From the NCBI RefSeq assembly GCF_900491935.1, contig NZ_UEXK01000004.1, positions 4,479,267 to 4,543,266 on the forward strand: a stretch of DNA of 64,000 nucleotides, written 5' to 3'. Each line of letters begins with the position of its first letter. The stretch's first letter is position 1. Shown one piece after another: positions 23,718 to 32,487 of this stretch. Under the pieces are notes generated by a model that was given only the letters and a program-made list of their open reading frames with translations, ran no database searches and was not told where the DNA came from. Source of the stretch: Klenkia terrae. GTDB taxonomy: Bacteria > Actinomycetota > Actinomycetes > Mycobacteriales > Geodermatophilaceae. The translations under genes and the position numbers were made by a program.

Positions 23718-25334
23718 GTGACGGTGATCGAGTCGGTGGACCGCGACCTCCCAGCCGCGGACCCACCGCGTCGCCGCCCCGGCATGGTGCTGCGCACCCT
23801 GCTGGCGGCCGCCGGGGGAGCGGCGCTGTTCTTCGCCTTCCCCGGCTGGGACCTCTCCTTCCTCGCGGTGCTCGGTCCGGCGGCGCTGTCCCTGGCCACC
23901 CGGGGTGTCCGGCTCCGGGCCGGGCTGTGGCTGGGCCTGGTCCACGGCCTGGCGTTCTTCGTGCCGCTGCTGTCCTGGACCGGGATCTACGTCGGATCGT
24001 TCCCCTGGCTGGCGCTGTCGGTCACCGAGGCGCTCTACGTCGCGCTGCTGGGCGGCGCGCTGGCGGTCACCGCCCGGCTGCGCGGCTGGCCGCTGTGGGC
24101 GGCGGCCCTGTGGGTGGGCGACGAGGCGTTGCGCGGCAGGTGGCCGCTGGGCGGGTTCCCGTGGGGCCGGCTGGGCTTCAGCCAGGCCGAGGGACCGTTC
24201 ACCGCGTTCGCCGCCTACGGCGGGGTCGCGCTGGTCAGCTTCGCCGTCGCGCTCACCGGCACGCTGCTGGCCGCGGCCGGCCTGGCGCTGGCCCGGGCGT
24301 GGCGGGACAGCTCGGCCGCCGAGCGCCGCACCCGGTCCCTCCGCGCAGCCGCCCTCGCCGTCGTCGGCACGCTCGCCGTCCCGCTCCTGGGCACCGCGGC
24401 CGCGCTGCCGCTGGCCGGCGGGTCGCTGACCGAGGGCGGGCCGACCCGCACGGTCGCGGTCGTGCAGGGCAACGTGCCCCGCGCCGGGCTGGACTTCAAC
24501 GCCCAGCGCCGGGCCGTGCTGGACAACCACGTGAGCGAGACGCAGGCGCTGGCCGCGCAGGTGGCCGCCGGAGAGGTCGCCCAGCCCGACCTGGTCATCT
24601 GGCCGGAGAACAGCTCCGACATCGACCCCTACCTCAACGACGACGCCGCCGCCGCGATCGACCGCGCCGCGCAGGCGATCGGTGCCCCCATCCTGGTCGG
24701 GGCCGTGGTCAGCGGCCCGGGCCGGTTCATCTCCAACACCGCCATCGTGTGGGACCCGGAGACCGGCCCGGGGGAGACCTACGTCAAGCGGCACCCGGTC
24801 CCGCTGGCCGAGTACGTGCCGGCCCGCTCGTTCTTCCGGTTCTTCAGCGACAAGGTCGACCTGGTGCGCGCGGACTTCCGCGCCGGCACCGAGATCGGCA
24901 CCCTGGACATGGCCGGCACCACGGTCGGCGACGTCATCTGCTTCGAGGTGGCCTACGACGGGCTGGTCCGCGACGTGGTCGACGGCGGCGCCACGATGAT
25001 CGTGGTGCAGACCAACAACGCCACCTTCGGCTTCTCCGACGAGAGCCCGCAGCAGCTGGCGATGGGCCGGCTGCGCGCGGTGGAGTTCGGCCGCTCGGTG
25101 GTGATGGCCTCGACCAGCGGCATCAGCGCGGTCATCGCCCCCGACGGCTCGCTGATCCGCAGCTCGGACCTGTTCACCCCGGCCACGTTCGTCGAGGACA
25201 TCGCCCAGCGCGACGGGACGACGGTCGCCGCCCGGGTGGGGGTCTGGCCCGAGGTGGCCCTCACCGTCCTCGGGCTGGGTGCCTTCCTGGCCGTCGTGGC
25301 GGGCGGGGTCCGCCCCCGCCGAGCCGCCCGGTGA
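23718..25334 (+). CDS. lnt: Apolipoprotein N-acyltransferase
   Basis: Adds the third acyl chain to the N-terminal diacylglyceryl cysteine of lipoproteins at the membrane. 538 residues from GTG 23718: about six to seven N-terminal membrane helices (from LRTLLAAAGGAALFFAFPGW), then the nitrilase domain from about residue 235 with VQGNVPRAGLDF, the catalytic glutamate in LVIWPENSSDIDP, KRHPVPLAEYVP, and the nucleophile region GDVICFEVAYDG (Cys). The final helix follows at residue 510. It overlaps the mannosyltransferase gene by 4 bases (GTGA), as the two functions are linked or fused in mycobacteria. Confidence 0.93.
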   Translation: MTVIESVDRDLPAADPPRRRPGMVLRTLLAAAGGAALFFAFPGWDLSFLAVLGPAALSLATRGVRLRAGLWLGLVHGLAFFVPLLSWTGIYVGSFPWLALSVTEALYVALLGGALAVTARLRGWPLWAAALWVGDEALRGRWPLGGFPWGRLGFSQAEGPFTAFAAYGGVALVSFAVALTGTLLAAAGLALARAWRDSSAAERRTRSLRAAALAVVGTLAVPLLGTAAALPLAGGSLTEGGPTRTVAVVQGNVPRAGLDFNAQRRAVLDNHVSETQALAAQVAAGEVAQPDLVIWPENSSDIDPYLNDDAAAAIDRAAQAIGAPILVGAVVSGPGRFISNTAIVWDPETGPGETYVKRHPVPLAEYVPARSFFRFFSDKVDLVRADFRAGTEIGTLDMAGTTVGDVICFEVAYDGLVRDVVDGGATMIVVQTNNATFGFSDESPQQLAMGRLRAVEFGRSVVMASTSGISAVIAPDGSLIRSSDLFTPATFVEDIAQRDGTTVAARVGVWPEVALTVLGLGAFLAVVAGGVRPRRAAR

Positions 25335-26116
25335 CCGCCCCCGCCGACGGTGTGCTGGTCGTCGTCCCGACCTACTGCGAGATCGAGAGCCTCGAGGCGG
25401 TCCCCACCCGGCTGCACGCCGCCGTCCCCACCGCGCACGCGCTGGTCGTCGACGACGGGTCGCCCGACGGGACCGGCGAGCTGGCCGACCGGCTGGCCGC
25501 CGCCGACGAGCGGGTGCACGTGCTGCACCGCACCGCCAAGGCGGGCCTGGGGCCGGCCTACGTCGCCGGTTTCCGCTGGGCCCGCGAGCACGGCTGGCCG
25601 GTGGTGGTCGAGATGGACGCCGACGGGTCGCACCCGCCCGAGCAGCTGCCCGACCTGCTGGCCGCCCTCGCCGACGCCGACCTGGTGCTCGGCTCGCGGT
25701 ACGTGCCCGGTGGCCGGGTGGAGAACTGGCCGGCCCACCGGCTGGCGATATCCCGGATCGGCAACGTCTACACCCGGCGCGTCCTGCGCCTGCCGCTCAC
25801 CGACGCGACCGGTGGTTTCCGGGCCGCCCGGGCCGACCTGCTGGCCCGGTTGCCCTTCGACGTGGTGGCCAGCCAGGGCTACTGCTTCCAGGTCGACTGG
25901 GCCTGGCGGGCGGTCCGCAGCGGGGCCCGGGTGGTCGAGGTGCCGATCACCTTCAGCGAACGCACGGCCGGCAGGAGCAAGATGAGCTCCTCGATCGTTG
26001 GGGAAGCACTGGCCCGGGTGACCTGGTGGGGCCTGCTGGACCGGGTGGCCGATCGGCTGCCCGGCCGAGTGCCCCGACCCGTGCCGGCCCGAACGCGAAC
26101 CGGAGGACCGACATGA
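25331..26116 (+). CDS. Polyprenol monophosphomannose synthase (GT2, Ppm1-type)
   Basis: Transfers mannose from GDP-mannose to polyprenyl phosphate, donor for periplasmic mannosylation and mannolipid synthesis. 261 residues, soluble GT2/DPMS type: VVVPTYCEIESLE, VVDDGSPDGTGELAD, the DxD motif MDADGSHPPE, GSRYVPGGRVENW, and the family ending ITFSERTAGRSKMSS. It overlaps lnt upstream and fxsA downstream (ATGA). In M. tuberculosis the same two activities are carried by one polypeptide, so this is the split version. Confidence 0.92.
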   Translation: MTAPADGVLVVVPTYCEIESLEAVPTRLHAAVPTAHALVVDDGSPDGTGELADRLAAADERVHVLHRTAKAGLGPAYVAGFRWAREHGWPVVVEMDADGSHPPEQLPDLLAALADADLVLGSRYVPGGRVENWPAHRLAISRIGNVYTRRVLRLPLTDATGGFRAARADLLARLPFDVVASQGYCFQVDWAWRAVRSGARVVEVPITFSERTAGRSKMSSSIVGEALARVTWWGLLDRVADRLPGRVPRPVPARTRTGGPT

Positions 26117-26583
26117 CGAGCCGACTGCGCACCTTGCTGGGCCTGGGTGCCCTGGCGGAGGTGGCGGTGTTCATCGCCGTCGCCGCCTGGATCGGGGTGG
26201 GCTGGACCATCCTGGCCGCGCTGGTGACCAGCGCACTGGGCTGGGTGCTGCTGGCCAAGCAGGGCACAAAGACGCTCACCGAGCTGCGGCTGCGGGCCCA
26301 GGAGCACCGCGCCCCGGGCACCGCGCTGGGCGACGCCGGGCTGATCGCCGCCGGGGGAGCGCTGATGATCCTGCCCGGGTTCCTCGGTGACCTCCTGGGC
26401 CTGCTCTGCCTGCTGCCCGGGACCCGCAAGCTGCCCCGGGCGCTGATCGCCCGGGCGGTGCTGAACCGGCTGCCCGACCGCGCCCGCGGCCCGGTCCGGG
26501 TGCAGAGCACCCGCCCGGCCCAGGTGCACCCCGAGCCCGCCGACCGCCCGGCGGTCATCGAGGGCACCGTCGTCGAGCGCTGA
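26113..26583 (+). CDS. FxsA family membrane protein
   Basis: 156-residue cytoplasmic-membrane protein with two N-terminal membrane helices (AEVAVFIAVAAWIGVGWTILAALVTSALG) and the family motif around ALMILPGFLGDLLGLLCLLPGTRK, followed by a hydrophilic tail. E. coli FxsA affects phage F exclusion; the bacterial role is unknown. It is the last gene of the lnt operon and is followed by the long hairpin interrupted by the IS30 element. Confidence 0.88.
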   Translation: MTSRLRTLLGLGALAEVAVFIAVAAWIGVGWTILAALVTSALGWVLLAKQGTKTLTELRLRAQEHRAPGTALGDAGLIAAGGALMILPGFLGDLLGLLCLLPGTRKLPRALIARAVLNRLPDRARGPVRVQSTRPAQVHPEPADRPAVIEGTVVER

Positions 26584-26614
26584 CCCCGACACGCAGAAGG
26601 GCCCCTCCGGAGTG

Positions 26615-26642
26615 GGCGGATTCCAGGGGTCGTCGCAACACC
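26615..26642 (+). repeat. IS30 left terminal inverted repeat
   Basis: 28 bases reading GGCGGATTCC at the outer end and GCAACACC at the inner end. Six mismatches with the right repeat. It lies downstream of the transposase stop. Confidence 0.8.
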
Positions 26643-26647
26643 GCTGG

Positions 26648-28042
26648 TCAGTAGGCCGGTTGCAGTAGAGCACGCAGACGCTGGGCTGGGGTCTGCCAGT
26701 CCAGCGTCTTGCGTGGTCGGCCGTTGAGCTGCTGGGCAACGTGTTCGAGGTCGGCGGGGCCGTGGGCGGCCAGGTCAGTTCCCTTGGGGAAGTACTGGCG
26801 GAGTAGTCCGTTGGTGTTCTCGTTGGAGCCGCGTTGCCAGGGGCTGGCCGGGTCGCAGAAGTAGACCGGCATCCCGGTAGCCATGCTGAAGGATCGGTGA
26901 GCGGCCATCTCCGCGCCCTGGTCCCAGGTCAGAGAGCCGCGTAGATGCCCGGGCAGCGTGGCCATGGTGGCCACGAGCTGATCGCGGACTGCCTCGGCGG
27001 TCCGCCCGTTAGGTAGGTGCACCAGCATCACGTAGCGGGTGGTGCGCTCGACCAGGGTGCCGATCGCCGATGCACCGTCGGCGCCGATGATCAGGTCGCC
27101 TTCCCAGTGCCCGGGCACGGCACGGTCCTCGACCTCGGCAGGCCGCTCGCTGATCATGACCATCGGGTCGGTGAACCGGGAGGTGCGGGCGGCGGGATCG
27201 CGGTGAGGTGTGCGGCGGGTTCGCCCGGTCCGCAACGCGACGGCCAGTTCCCGGCGCAGTCCGCCGCGGGCTTGGAGGTAGATGGCCTGGTAGATCGTCT
27301 CGGTGCTCACCTGCCTGTCCTGGTCACCGGGGTGATCCTGACGCAGGGTGTGGTGGATCTGCTCCGGTGACCAGCGCTCATCCAGCCCGGCCTGCACCGC
27401 CGCGCGCAGCGGCCCGTCGGTGGCCAGCTTGGCCGTCTTGGGTCGTGCCCGGCGTCCTGCAGCTGCGCGGTGGGCGCCGTGGGGCCGGTAGGCGCCGCCG
27501 GGGTCGGTGTTGCGGGTCAGCTCGCGGCTGACCGTGCAGGGCGGACGGTCCAGTGCTGCAGCGACGTGGCGGATCGAGTGGCCCGCGGCGCGCAGGTCGG
27601 CGATCTGCTCCCGCTCGGCCAGGCTCAGGAAGCGGTGGTGCAGCACCTTCTCCACCGCCGGCAACGATGGCTGGTGGGTGATCGTGCCGGCGGCGTAGTC
27701 CACGACCCGACCATCGGGATGCAGCCGCCGGGAGTTGACCTTGCGGATGCCCTTGTCCCAGTCCTGCGCGGTGCGCACGTTGACCCCGACCGACGCCGCA
27801 GCCGCCCGCCGGGTGGCACCACCAGCCCGCAGACGCTCGTACTCACCGCGACCGGGATGCCCGGTGTACTGGCGTCGTGACCGCACACCGGCAGCGCGGG
27901 TCCAACCAGCCGCCAAGCTGCGCCCGACTCCGACCTCGGCCGCTGACACCGTGACGCTGCCAGTGCGATCGAAGGATGCAAAGAACGCCGCCTTCACCCG
28001 CACGCGATCCCGAGCTGGGTCTGAGATGTCCTGGAACGACAC
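26648..28042 (-). CDS. IS30 family transposase
   Basis: 464-residue DDE transposase. The N-terminal helix-turn-helix region of IS30 (LSLAEREQIADLRAAGHSIRHVAAALDRPPCTVSREL, about residues 135-175) is followed by the catalytic core with the first Asp in HWEGDLIIG, the second in TWDQGAEM and the Glu in SNENTNGLLRQYFPKGTD. An additional N-terminal segment of about 130 residues carries a second helix-turn-helix-like part (RRAAAASVGVNVRTAQDWDKG), longer than in E. coli IS30. No frameshift or stop interrupts it, so it may be active. GTG start inside the right end of the element. Confidence 0.95.
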   Translation of the reverse strand: MSFQDISDPARDRVRVKAAFFASFDRTGSVTVSAAEVGVGRSLAAGWTRAAGVRSRRQYTGHPGRGEYERLRAGGATRRAAAASVGVNVRTAQDWDKGIRKVNSRRLHPDGRVVDYAAGTITHQPSLPAVEKVLHHRFLSLAEREQIADLRAAGHSIRHVAAALDRPPCTVSRELTRNTDPGGAYRPHGAHRAAAGRRARPKTAKLATDGPLRAAVQAGLDERWSPEQIHHTLRQDHPGDQDRQVSTETIYQAIYLQARGGLRRELAVALRTGRTRRTPHRDPAARTSRFTDPMVMISERPAEVEDRAVPGHWEGDLIIGADGASAIGTLVERTTRYVMLVHLPNGRTAEAVRDQLVATMATLPGHLRGSLTWDQGAEMAAHRSFSMATGMPVYFCDPASPWQRGSNENTNGLLRQYFPKGTDLAAHGPADLEHVAQQLNGRPRKTLDWQTPAQRLRALLQPAY

Positions 28043-28068
28043 GGTCGCTGCAACTCCCGAAGTGCTCG

Positions 28069-28096
28069 GGTGTTGCAGCGACCGTTAGAACCCGCC
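28069..28096 (-). repeat. IS30 right terminal inverted repeat
   Basis: Read on the minus strand it begins GGCGGGTTCT and ends GCAACACC. It lies upstream of the transposase start and may contain its promoter. Confidence 0.8.
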
Positions 28097-28124
28097 GTGA
28101 TCCGGAGGGGCCCTTCTGCGTGCT

Positions 28125-28469
28125 TCAGCTGACCTTGGTGCGGCGCGTCTTCAGGACGTCGAGGCGCTCGGCCAGGACCTCCTCGAGGTCGGCCTCCGAG
28201 CGGCGCTCCAGGAGCATGTCCCAGTGCGTGCGCGGGGGCTTGACCTTCTTGGGGGCCGGCTCGGCCCCGCCCACCAGCTTGGCGGCGGAACCGTCGTACT
28301 TGCACTCCCAGGTGTCCGGGAGCTCGGCGTCGTCGGCGAAGGGCACCGTGACGATGTGGTTCTGCTCGCAGCGGTACTCGGCGTACTGCCGGTCGATCGG
28401 CGCGGTGTTGCGCTCGGTCTCGTAGCTGACGCTGCCCAGTCGGCTGCCGCGAAGGGAACGTTCGCCCAT
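28125..28469 (-). CDS. rbpA: RNA polymerase-binding protein RbpA
   Basis: Actinobacterial transcription factor that binds RNA polymerase and the principal sigma factor and stabilises open complexes. 114 residues from ATG 28469: MGERSLRGSRLGSVSYETER (N-terminal tail and core start), YRCEQNHIVTVPFADDAELPDTWEC (core with two cysteines), basic linker PAPKKVKPPRTHWDML, and the sigma-interaction domain RRSEADLEEVLAERLDVLKTRR. A longer upstream frame exists, but the family begins here and a Shine-Dalgarno-like GAGAGGA precedes it. IS30 sits 29 bases beyond its stop and disrupts the shared terminator. Confidence 0.96.
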   Translation of the reverse strand: MGERSLRGSRLGSVSYETERNTAPIDRQYAEYRCEQNHIVTVPFADDAELPDTWECKYDGSAAKLVGGAEPAPKKVKPPRTHWDMLLERRSEADLEEVLAERLDVLKTRRTKVS

Positions 28470-28626
28470 GGCACACCGTCCTCTCGTGCTCGTGGTGGTC
28501 CGTGCTCGATGCCCCATCGGCGGGCCGCTGACGCATCCGCAGCGCGAGCTGCGGGCAGTCACCCGGACGGGGCCGATCGGATCAACGACGGAAGTCGGAC
28601 GGAGATTCCGTCTCGTCAGTCGGTCA

Positions 28627-29355
28627 TCATCGCACGGACACCTGCCCGTCGGCCAGCTGCTGCCCGGGGAAGCTGAGCTGACCCGGTCCGGTGGGGGTGG
28701 GTCCGAGCTGGCCCCGGACGTGGTGCCGCCGGCAGAGCACCTGGTAGCGGGTGTCCTCCTCCGACGGACCCGGGGCGGTGTCGGCGACCACCACGGTCTC
28801 GCCCTCCCGCACCATCGCGCCGTCCACTACCCGGGCGTTGAGCAGCCCGGGCGCCCCGCACCAGCACAGCACCTCGACCTGGATCCGCTGCACCACGTCG
28901 GCCAGCTCGAACAGCCGCCGGGTGCCGGGGAACAGCTCGGCGCGGAAGTCGGTGGTCAGGCCGAAGGCGTAGACGTCGACGTGCGACTCGTCGACCAGCT
29001 CGGCCAGCTGCTCGACCTGGCGGCCGGTGAGGAACTGCGCCTCGTCCACGACCACGTAGTCCACCCGGTGCCCGCCGGCCCAGCGGTCCCGGACCATCAG
29101 CCGGACGTCGGTGTCGGCGTCGAGCTCCACCGCCTCGCGGGAGAGCCCCACCCGGCTGCTGATCTGCGGTGCCCGGGACCGGTCGCCCTGGGTCAGCCGC
29201 AGCCCCTGCCGGCCCTGCCGGCTCTGGTTGTGGTCCACCTGCAGGGCCAGCGTGGACTTCCCGCAGTCCATCGGGCCGTGGAAGAACGTCAGGTGCGCCG
29301 GCGCCGCGTGCCGGCGCCGGTCCCCGGACGCCGGGACCGACACGGGCTGGCTCAC
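28627..29355 (-). CDS. tdk: Thymidine kinase (type II)
   Basis: Salvages thymidine to dTMP using ATP. 242 residues from GTG 29355. Walker A FFHGPMDCGKSTLAL, lid segment RAPQISSRVG, VDYVVVDEAQFLTGRQVEQL (Walker B and catalytic region), FGLTTDFRAELFPG, and the zinc-binding cysteines in CWCGAPG plus a later LCRRHH. About 25 residues precede the P-loop, longer than usual. The start overlaps the MFS stop (GTGA). It is the last gene of the gdpD-plsC-MFS-tdk operon. Confidence 0.92.
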   Translation of the reverse strand: MSQPVSVPASGDRRRHAAPAHLTFFHGPMDCGKSTLALQVDHNQSRQGRQGLRLTQGDRSRAPQISSRVGLSREAVELDADTDVRLMVRDRWAGGHRVDYVVVDEAQFLTGRQVEQLAELVDESHVDVYAFGLTTDFRAELFPGTRRLFELADVVQRIQVEVLCWCGAPGLLNARVVDGAMVREGETVVVADTAPGPSEEDTRYQVLCRRHHVRGQLGPTPTGPGQLSFPGQQLADGQVSVR

Positions 29356-30689
29356 AGCATCTCCGGCGGGGTGTTGCCCGCGGCCAGGACGGCGCGGCGC
29401 ATGGGCAGCCGGGCCAGCAGCACGAACCCGGCGACGAAGAAGACCACAAGGCTGATGATGGCCAGCCGGTAGGAGCCGGTGAGCTGGTAGGTCAGGCCGA
29501 ACGCCAGCGGGCCGAGCCAGCTGGTACCGCGGTCGCTGATCTCGTAGAAGCCGTAGTACTCGGCCTCCTTGCCCGCCGGGATCAGGTGGCTGAACAGCGA
29601 CCGGGACAGCGCCTGCGTGCCGCCCTGGACCAGCCCGATCACCGCGGCCAGCGCGTAGAACTGCGCGACGGCGCCGGTCTGCAGGAAGAACGCGGCCACC
29701 AGCACCGCCGTCCAGGCCACCAGGCAGCCCAGGACGGTCCGGGTGGCGCCGTACCGGGCGGCGACCCGCCCCAGGCCCAGGGCGCCGGCGATGGCGACCA
29801 CCTGGACCATGAGGATGGCGCCGGTGAGCACCGACTGCTCGAGGTCCAGCTCCTCGGTGGCGTAGACCGCCGACAGCGAGATGACGGTCTGCACGCCGTC
29901 GTTGAACAGCAGGTAGGCGCCGAGGAACCAGAGGGTCAGCGGGAAGGCCCGCATCTCCTTCAGCGTGCTCGCCAGCTGCCGGAACCCGCTCCCCGTCCGG
30001 CCCTCGGTGACCGCTACCGGCCGGTTGCGCAGCCGGGACACGGTGAAGACGGTGAAGGCGCCCCACCACAGGCCGGCGGTGGCCAGGCAGATCCGCACCG
30101 CCTCGCCCTCGGTCAGCCCGAGGGACTCCGCGGACAGGAACAGCCCCAGGTGGACGGCGAGCAGCAGCGCGCCGCCCACGTAGCCGACCGCCCAGCCCCG
30201 GCTGGAGACCTTGTCGCGCTCGTCGGGCCTGGCGAGGTCGGGCAGCCAGGAGTAGTAGACGACGGTGGCCGCGCCGAAGCTGATGTTGGCCAGCACGAAC
30301 AGCCCGGCCCCCAGCACGTAGCGGCCGTCGGCGACGAAGAAGAGGCCGGTGCACGAGGCGGCGCCGAGGAAGGCGAACCCGGCCAGCAGCTCGCGCCGTC
30401 GTCCGGTCCGGTCGGCCACGGCGCCGGTGATCGGCAGCACGACGACCTGGACGACGACGGAGAACGACAGCACGAAGGAGAACCAGCTGCCCGGGTCGAT
30501 CCCCAGGAAGCCCAGCTTCCCGTCCGGGCCGGCGGCGTCGCGGGCCACCGAGGTCAGGTAGGGCCCCAGGAAGACGGTGGTGACGCTGGTGTTGAACACC
30601 GACATCGCCCAGTCGTAGGAGTACCAACCGGTGCGCTCGCGGCGCAGTGCCCGGTCGGGGGTGCTGGTGGTGCCCTGGGCTGCGCTCAC
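29352..30689 (-). CDS. MFS transporter, UMF1/Atg22-like
   Basis: 445-residue major-facilitator protein with about 12 hydrophobic segments. The family-typical N terminus RRERTGWYSYDWAMSVFNTSVTTVFLGPYLT (DWA...N pattern) and AVADRTGRRRE loop identify the Atg22-like group; GFYEISDRGTSWLGPLAFG is a further family block. The transported compound is unknown. GTG start overlaps the PlsC gene stop; its stop overlaps tdk. Confidence 0.88.
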   Translation of the reverse strand: MSAAQGTTSTPDRALRRERTGWYSYDWAMSVFNTSVTTVFLGPYLTSVARDAAGPDGKLGFLGIDPGSWFSFVLSFSVVVQVVVLPITGAVADRTGRRRELLAGFAFLGAASCTGLFFVADGRYVLGAGLFVLANISFGAATVVYYSWLPDLARPDERDKVSSRGWAVGYVGGALLLAVHLGLFLSAESLGLTEGEAVRICLATAGLWWGAFTVFTVSRLRNRPVAVTEGRTGSGFRQLASTLKEMRAFPLTLWFLGAYLLFNDGVQTVISLSAVYATEELDLEQSVLTGAILMVQVVAIAGALGLGRVAARYGATRTVLGCLVAWTAVLVAAFFLQTGAVAQFYALAAVIGLVQGGTQALSRSLFSHLIPAGKEAEYYGFYEISDRGTSWLGPLAFGLTYQLTGSYRLAIISLVVFFVAGFVLLARLPMRRAVLAAGNTPPEML

Positions 30690-31615
30690 CGGCGCAGGGT
30701 GCCAGCCGGGGGCGGGGGTGGTCCAGCACCGGGCACGTCGGCGGGCACGAGTCCTCCGGGGAAGGCGGCCACGGCCTTCACCGGGCGGGTGGGGTCGGCG
30801 AAGGCGATCCGGTCGGTGGGTTCATGGGCGCGCAGCGGGACCAGACCCCGGGTGATGGCAGCCATGATGCGGGTGCGGGCCCGGTTGGCGTCCCCGGTCC
30901 GGCCGGGCTCCAGGTCGTCGAGGGGCACCGGGGCGCCGACGTGCACCCGCAGCGCCGGCTGCCGCCAGGCCGCCGACAGCGCGGTGCGCAGCTTGCCCCA
31001 GTCGTTGCCGTACTGCAGCACCTCGTGGGCACCCCACTGGCTGACCGGGATGACCGGGACCCGGGTCTGCAGCGCCAGGCGGGCCAGGCCGGTGCGCCCG
31101 CGCTCGGGCCAGCCGTCGGCGGTCAGGCCCACCCGGCCCTCGGGGTAGACCAGCACCTGCCCGCCGTGCTCCAGCGCGACCAGCACCACCCGCATGGCGT
31201 GCGCGGCGACGTCGGTGCCGCGGTCCACCCGGATGCCGCCGGACCGCTCGAGGACGGGTCCGGCCACCGGGGCCTTCATGATCCCGCCGGTGGCCAGGAA
31301 CCGGGGGACCACCCCGACCCCGTGCAGCGCGGCGGCGACGGTGAAGGTGTCGTAGTCGCCGATGTGGTTCGCGGCCAGGATCAGCGGGCCACGCCGCAGG
31401 TGCTCCGGGACCGACCCGGTGACCAGCACCCGGCCGAACAGGGACACCGCGGGCGACACGGTGGTCAGCGCGAGGCGCCACAGCCACCAGGGCGGCTGCG
31501 CGGCGATCGCCAGCTCCCGGCCGAACCACTCGGGGTCGGTGTCGACGACGGAGGCCTCGAGGTCGGCGGGCAGCGGTGGGGTGGCCGGTCGCCAGGTCCG
31601 CAGCCGTTCCCTCAT
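30686..31615 (-). CDS. PlsC-family lysophospholipid acyltransferase
   Basis: 309 residues. Acyltransferase motifs: ILAANHIGDYDTFT (NHxxxxD), RSGGIRVDRGTDVA, VLVYPEGRVG (EGR instead of the usual EGT) and PVIPVSQWGAHEVL. A proline-rich tail ends the protein. ATG 31615 overlaps the gdpD stop by 4 bases. Placed with a glycerophosphodiesterase, it may take part in phospholipid turnover and re-acylation; the exact acceptor is unknown. Confidence 0.85.
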   Translation of the reverse strand: MRERLRTWRPATPPLPADLEASVVDTDPEWFGRELAIAAQPPWWLWRLALTTVSPAVSLFGRVLVTGSVPEHLRRGPLILAANHIGDYDTFTVAAALHGVGVVPRFLATGGIMKAPVAGPVLERSGGIRVDRGTDVAAHAMRVVLVALEHGGQVLVYPEGRVGLTADGWPERGRTGLARLALQTRVPVIPVSQWGAHEVLQYGNDWGKLRTALSAAWRQPALRVHVGAPVPLDDLEPGRTGDANRARTRIMAAITRGLVPLRAHEPTDRIAFADPTRPVKAVAAFPGGLVPADVPGAGPPPPPAGTLRR

Positions 31616-32388
31616 GCCGGGCCCCAGACCCCGCGGCGGGTGAACACCTCGCGCAGCATGGTGGGCCGGTCGGTGAGGATGCCGTCGACGCCGAGGTCCA
31701 GCAGGCGGTCGACCTCGACGGGGTCGTCGACGGTCCAGACGTGCACCTGCAGGCCCCGCTCGTGCGCCGCGGCCACGAACCGCTCGTCGACCAGCGGTCG
31801 CCCGCCCAGCTGCACCGGCACCTGGGCGCAGCCCGCCTGGATCCGCACCAGGCCGGCCGCGCGGGGCGACCAGGAGGACAGCCGGAGGGCGGCCACGCCC
31901 TTGGGGCCCAGCGAGGTGCACAGCTCGGGCCCGAGCAGCCGGCGGGCGGCCGCCACCCGGGCGTCGGAGAACGAGGCCAGGCAGATGCGGTGCAGGGTGC
32001 CGGTGCGCCTGATGAGCGCGGCCAGGGGAGCGAGGACCCCGGCGGTCTTCACGTCGATGTTGAAGCGGACGTCGGGCCAGGCGGTGAGCAGCTCCTCCAG
32101 CGGCAGCACGGGGTCACGGCCGCCGATCAGCGCCCCCTGCACCTCGCTCCAGGGCAGCGCGTCGACCCGGCCGACCCGGTCGGTCACCCGGTCCAGGACG
32201 GCATCGTGGAAGGCGACCAGCACGCCGTCGGCGGTCGCCCGGACGTCGGTCTCTAGGTACCGGTAGCCCAGGTCGACGCAGGCCTGGAACGCCGGCCGGG
32301 TGTTCTCCACGTGCTCGATCGCGCCGCCGCGGTGGGCCATGGCCAGCGGTGTGGGCCCGTCGAGGAACGGGAAGCGCGGCACCGGCAC
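31612..32388 (-). CDS. Glycerophosphodiester phosphodiesterase
   Basis: Hydrolyses glycerophosphodiesters to glycerol 3-phosphate and an alcohol. 258 residues with the GDPD motifs AMAHRGGAIEHVENTRPAF (HRG...EN), YLETDVRATADGVLVAFHDAVLDRVT (E-D and catalytic H), and the C-terminal VHVWTVDDPVEVDRLLDLGVDGILTDRP. No signal peptide, so cytoplasmic. First gene of the operon, with a leaderless GTG start preceded by TAGCGT. Confidence 0.93.
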   Translation of the reverse strand: MPVPRFPFLDGPTPLAMAHRGGAIEHVENTRPAFQACVDLGYRYLETDVRATADGVLVAFHDAVLDRVTDRVGRVDALPWSEVQGALIGGRDPVLPLEELLTAWPDVRFNIDVKTAGVLAPLAALIRRTGTLHRICLASFSDARVAAARRLLGPELCTSLGPKGVAALRLSSWSPRAAGLVRIQAGCAQVPVQLGGRPLVDERFVAAAHERGLQVHVWTVDDPVEVDRLLDLGVDGILTDRPTMLREVFTRRGVWGPA

Positions 32389-32394
32389 GCCGTC

Positions 32395-32400
32395 ACGCTA
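32395..32400 (-). promoter_or_regulatory. -10 element TAGCGT of the gdpD operon
   Basis: On the minus strand TAGCGT is followed by GACGGC and the GTG at 32388. It would drive gdpD, plsC, the MFS gene and tdk, which overlap one another. Confidence 0.55.
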
Positions 32401-32474
32401 TTGGGCGACCGTGCGACGCGCCGCTGCCGGGGGTCGTGCGGGCGTGTCCGGCCCCTGTGCGGGCGCTGGACGTC

Positions 32475-32480
32475 TACCTT
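32475..32480 (+). promoter_or_regulatory. -10 element TACCTT of small cysteine-motif protein
   Basis: TACCTT is followed by 7 bases and the GTG at 32488; no Shine-Dalgarno sequence. It supports the short start over the longer open frame upstream. Confidence 0.5.
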
Positions 32481-32487
32481 TCCGCTC

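Larger units (their letters stand above)
26615..28096 (-). mobile_element. IS30-family insertion sequence (1482 bp)
   Basis: Bounded by 28-base imperfect terminal inverted repeats (26615-26642 and 28069-28096, 22 of 28 identical, starting GGCGG and ending GCAACACC) and flanked by the 3-base direct repeat GTG (26612-26614 and 28097-28099), the duplication size usual in this family. It holds one transposase gene and appears intact. The target is the loop of a perfect hairpin. Confidence 0.88.
26590..28122. terminator. 22-bp hairpin (fxsA/rbpA bidirectional terminator) split by IS30
   Basis: Bases 26590-26611 (ending GGGCCCCTCCGGA) pair perfectly over 22 bp with 28101-28122. Removing the insertion with one target copy leaves a single hairpin with the 4-base loop GTGA between the convergent genes fxsA and rbpA, the expected place for a shared terminator. 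Its stem ends in AAGG/CCTT pairs rather than a long T run. Confidence 0.8.
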
